This document shows positions 62,601 to 64,000 of a DNA stretch of 64,000 bases, piece by piece (positions within the stretch are counted from its first letter, which is position 1; each line of letters opens with the position of its first letter). The position numbers and the translations under genes were made by a program. The stretch is from NCBI RefSeq assembly GCF_964355755.1, contig NC_092672.1, forward strand, positions 38,250,501 to 38,314,500, read 5' to 3'. The notes beneath the pieces were generated by a model that saw nothing but the letters and a program-made list of their open reading frames with translations, did no database searches and was not told the DNA's origin. The DNA is from Antedon mediterranea. Its lineage: Eukaryota > Echinodermata > Crinoidea > Comatulida > Antedonidae.

Positions 62601-63717
62601 TTGTCATATAAAGTTTGATAGAGCTTTAGATAGAGCTTAAGACTTCTTCCCAGTGATCAACAACGCTATATTTTAAACTATTTAATAATAAAACATACTA
62701 TCAATGCAAATATCAGTATCAGTTTGTGTTGGATTAGAGTTCTCTTTTTTTCTATTTTAATTCTTAATTCAAAATGTTGATTTGTTTTCAGGAAAACATT
62801 GACTTGGGATTTGATGAGAAAGAGTCAACTCCAGCTGCAATGGTTGAAATGATAGACAGGCAGCAATCAGTAAGTCTCTACACAATTCTCAAAATATTAT
62901 TTAATTTAACACCAATTTTCCATTAAAAAGCTATTTTACACAAGAAACAGTATGTTTTGAAACATCTTAAAACTTAACAATAATATTTGTTCCTAAAACT
63001 TAAAATTTGTTTCCTATTGTTAGATTCGTACATCTGGTCAAGATGGAGGTCTTCCAAAGGGGTTGCTCTGGTTACTGGATGAAGAGTCAATGTTTCCCAG
63101 TGCTTCAGATAGTTCATTTATGGATGTTGTTGAATTGAATTACAATGAAGAATCCAAGAAATGTAAGTCTGTTTACATTTTTTTAAATTGTGTTTTAGCC
63201 ATTTTCATTTAAGCACATTAGAAAGAGGAATGAAAAGAAAAGACATTGGGTGTAAGTTCATCGTAGGCACTACACCATGACTGCTGTGTGTTCATAGAGG
63301 ACCTATATGAATTTTCTCTTCAAGAGGAGAAATATTATTAATCAAATAAAAATAAAAATGAAATAAATTCATCTCCTTCCTTTGAAAAGGTTTTTGTTTT
63401 CCTACACTAAATAAAACAACTTTACAACAAAACAAAAATTAGTTTTGTTTTGAATAATACAGCACAAATATCACTTTATTATTGAGAGCAACTTTTTGAA
63501 ACCAACTTGTAATTCAAGTATAGTAAAAATTATAGTGACTGTATTTCTGTTTCACAGTGGATGGGCTATTTTTTAGTGGAGCTGAGAAGAACACGTTTGT
63601 ACTCAATCATCTACTTGGAAGCATATCAGTGCAGTACAACATTAAGAACTGGATCAAGTATAATAAAGAGAATGCATCAGTCAAGATGGCTATTTCACTT
63701 CTACAAGATTCACAAAA
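38694..63717 (+). CDS. MYO18A: Unconventional myosin XVIIIa, 5' half (runs off the window)
   Basis: Exons: 38694-39689, 52573-52761, 52983-53159, 54604-54814, 55280-55422, 55730-55830, 57174-57228, 61061-61205, 61613-61886, 62287-62479, 62792-62869, 63024-63162, 63558-63717. All phases close and about 953 residues are encoded here. The rest (end of motor, IQ, coiled coil) lies beyond the right edge; human MYO18A is about 2050 aa. Residues 1-60 are Lys/Glu-rich and about 204-296 form a PDZ domain with a GFGFSL ligand loop. An SH3-like subdomain ([15 protein letters not shown]) then leads into the motor. The P-loop is GQSGSGKST, switch I NSNATRF and switch II LDSCGFQ, in which the usual Glu of GFE is Gln. 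Class XVIII myosins bind actin and Golgi GOLPH3 and have very weak ATPase activity, consistent with these changes. Confidence 0.94.
40636..40790. repeat. Tandem array of a 17-bp unit
   Basis: About nine direct copies of gtcccctgaacaggatt, with the outermost copies slightly diverged (gaatagaagt, caggagtgt). It is in MYO18A intron 1 and reads open on the minus strand only because the unit has no stop in that frame set. Confidence 0.9.
43369..43967. mobile_element. TIR element rich in ctccggag palindromes, TA flanks
   Basis: The left end cccctttcacaccaa and right end ttggtgtgaaagggg are inverted copies flanked by TA. Inside both ends are runs of ctccggagacac / gacaccccggag repeats, which are themselves palindromic. 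Internal tttggtgtgaaaggt copies occur at 43468 and 43567. Non-coding MITE, related by its ends to 2609-2697. Confidence 0.7.
45334..45745. mobile_element. TIR element with CGTACT target duplication and inner satellite
   Basis: Ends caggccttgtctttt and aaaagacaaggcctg are perfect inverted repeats. They are directly flanked by CGTACT on both sides, a 6-bp apparent target-site duplication. The inside is dominated by about three to four tandem units of roughly 85 bp built from tgtattgaggagtgcaattt and cacacctacacaccaaca. No coding capacity. The unit array expanded within the transposon. Confidence 0.75.
46208..47050. mobile_element. Non-autonomous TA-flanked transposon (ccgtatatttcggtg ends)
   Basis: The left end ccgtatatttcggtgtataa and right end ttatacaccgaaatatacgg are perfect inverted repeats flanked by TA. 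Subterminal ggtgcgtcttatacaccga copies occur near both ends. At 843 bp it has no transposase, so it is probably a Tc1/mariner/pogo-type derivative. Confidence 0.72.
47938..48015. repeat. Short tandem array, 12-bp unit
   Basis: Alternating gtcctactgaat and gacctactgaat / gtcctaccggat units, about six copies, located 80 bp before the candidate alternative MYO18A exon. Confidence 0.75.
48094..48168 (+). CDS. MYO18A: Candidate alternative first exon of MYO18A (short isoform)
   Basis: An ATG opens a 25-codon frame ([20 protein letters not shown], then ADRYL) that ends exactly at a consensus-like donor, TTG|GTAGGT. The phase is 0, which is also the phase of the 52573 acceptor, so it could replace the PDZ exon and join directly to [13 protein letters not shown]. 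Vertebrate MYO18A has isoforms that lack the KE/PDZ region, so an internal start is biologically reasonable. The peptide itself is not one I recognise, and no transcript evidence is available. Confidence 0.5.
48790..49010. repeat. Tandem array, 16-19-bp unit (cacacactaatcgacctca)
   Basis: About a dozen imperfect copies alternating cacaccaatcgacctca, cacacactaatcgacctca and cactaatcgacatcaca, with drift toward caatggacctca at the right end. It is in MYO18A intron 1. Confidence 0.85.
51498..51700. repeat. Tandem duplication, unit about 108 bp
   Basis: Two copies of acttgcattaaaacattaag followed by actttcaccattttaatgtt, then catgtgtgttaatgtacagt. They are almost identical apart from a short length difference at the end. 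Confidence 0.85.
51895..52010. repeat. Degenerate ATC/ATT-type microsatellite
   Basis: Runs of catcaatattgtcattgt and related three-base-periodic sequence. It leaves open frames on both strands with Ile/Val- or Met/Thr-only composition, which are not genes. Confidence 0.8.
54091..54217. repeat. Palindromic MITE, copy 5
   Basis: taaagctctgtttacactat at the left and gatagtgtagacagagcttt at the right, with the shared core. It is in MYO18A intron 3. Confidence 0.75.
55897..56050. repeat. Palindromic MITE, copy 6
   Basis: actatgctttgtctacacaa at the left and agtgtagacagagcttaa at the right. The core gatatg..aaatatggtagt is locally duplicated. It abuts the left end of the 56053-57062 element in MYO18A intron 6. 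Confidence 0.7.
56053..57062 (+). mobile_element. TIR element with a broken protein-coding remnant
   Basis: Inverted ends aaaggaacaccct (56055) and agggtgttccttt (57047). Inside, an ATG at 56363 opens a 38-codon frame ([19 protein letters not shown], later [16 protein letters not shown]) that stops, and directly after the stop the same frame continues as [13 protein letters not shown] second frame, 56439-56801, overlaps it for 120 codons. The WCxxGxC stretch recalls the cysteine-rich P2X7-C-terminus-like domain found in many invertebrate repeats, but this is a weak, remembered resemblance. It is probably a decayed mobile-element gene, not host sequence. Confidence 0.5.
57276..60470. repeat. 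56-bp minisatellite, about 57 copies, with higher-order structure
   Basis: In MYO18A intron 7. The unit is 56 bp: ctgccaacagcccttcccca, then tgcaatgaacaagg plus a variable block (ggaaat, gccaat or tgccaat), then aaatgtattaacacta. Units differ mainly in the variable block. Rare variants recur at fixed spacing. One is 391 bp (about seven units): two 258-bp stretches at 57606-57863 and 57997-58254 read identically. The other is 952 bp (17 units): aacaatgggaaat at about 58756 and 59708, cttctccatg at about 59300 and 60252, and aaatttatt at about 59495 and 60447. Block duplications of many units therefore occurred recently. Confidence 0.95.
61979..62108. repeat. Palindromic MITE, copy 7
   Basis: taaagatctgtctacactat at the left and gatagtgtagacagagctta at the right. 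An (at)n run replaces part of the core. It is in MYO18A intron 9. Confidence 0.7.
62492..62640. repeat. Palindromic MITE, copy 8
   Basis: agtaaagctctgtttacact at the left and a partly rearranged right end, gatagagctttagatagagc. It begins only 13 nt after the exon 10 end of MYO18A (62479). Confidence 0.65.
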
Positions 63718-64000
63718 GTAAGTTGGCAATGCCTTTGTTTGTATTCATTGTTCAAAAGGACTTTTTATGGCTAAATAAACATTCTGAATTGAATTTTTTG
63801 TAAATATTTTTATTTTGATGATTGTTTGGTTTTGACACAACAACATTTTTTAATTTTATAAATATATCTTACATATTTGTATTGTTTTACTTTGATATGT
63901 TTGAAGTATTAAGAGCCAATTTGATAAGGGTTAGAGCTCATTGTCATGTATTATAATTTGTAAAACATTTTTAAACAAAAATGTGAACAATTGAAATTCA

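Overview
This is a eukaryotic nuclear window. Genes are split into many short exons with GT-AG introns, and introns and spacers are crowded with terminal-inverted-repeat (TIR) elements, palindromic MITEs, fragments of non-LTR retrotransposons and satellites. The gene set is metazoan. The AT-rich background, the frequent taggcctag-type low-complexity runs and the repeat style suggest a marine deuterostome invertebrate, most likely an echinoderm. That assignment is an inference, not something the sequence proves.

Layout. 2.9-4.0 kb (-): an intronless Sesquipedalian-type PH-domain protein (PHETA). 4.5-7.0 kb (+): POLD4, the smallest subunit of DNA polymerase delta, in four exons. 8.1-9.4 kb (-): TIMM22, the mitochondrial carrier translocase, four exons, 194 aa. 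11.5-22.8 kb (+): RPLP0, ribosomal stalk protein P0, eight coding exons, 313 aa. Its introns hold two near-identical box C/D snoRNA candidates, one H/ACA snoRNA candidate and several transposons. 23.3-28.7 kb (-) and 29.5-38.1 kb (-): two tandem beta-glucuronidase genes of twelve exons each. The second carries an exact-looking tandem duplication of about 1.96 kb covering exons 6-10. 38.7 kb to the window end (+): the 5' half of MYO18A, with an N-terminal KE-rich/PDZ exon, a 13-kb first intron with a candidate alternative first exon, and motor-domain exons interrupted by a 3.2-kb, 56-bp minisatellite. MYO18A runs off the right edge.

Genes lie in head-to-head pairs (PHETA/POLD4, TIMM22/RPLP0, GUSB-2/MYO18A) separated by a few hundred bases, so each pair probably shares a bidirectional promoter region. 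The proteins do unrelated housekeeping jobs (endosomal recycling, DNA replication, mitochondrial import, translation, lysosomal glycan breakdown, Golgi/actin biology), and I see no operon-like functional cluster. The most notable features are the snoRNA set inside RPLP0, the in-frame exon-block duplication in the second GUSB gene, the alternative MYO18A start exon, and the higher-order structure of the minisatellite. Exon borders were set by hand from splice sites, reading phase and remembered family sequences. No alignment or database search was run.
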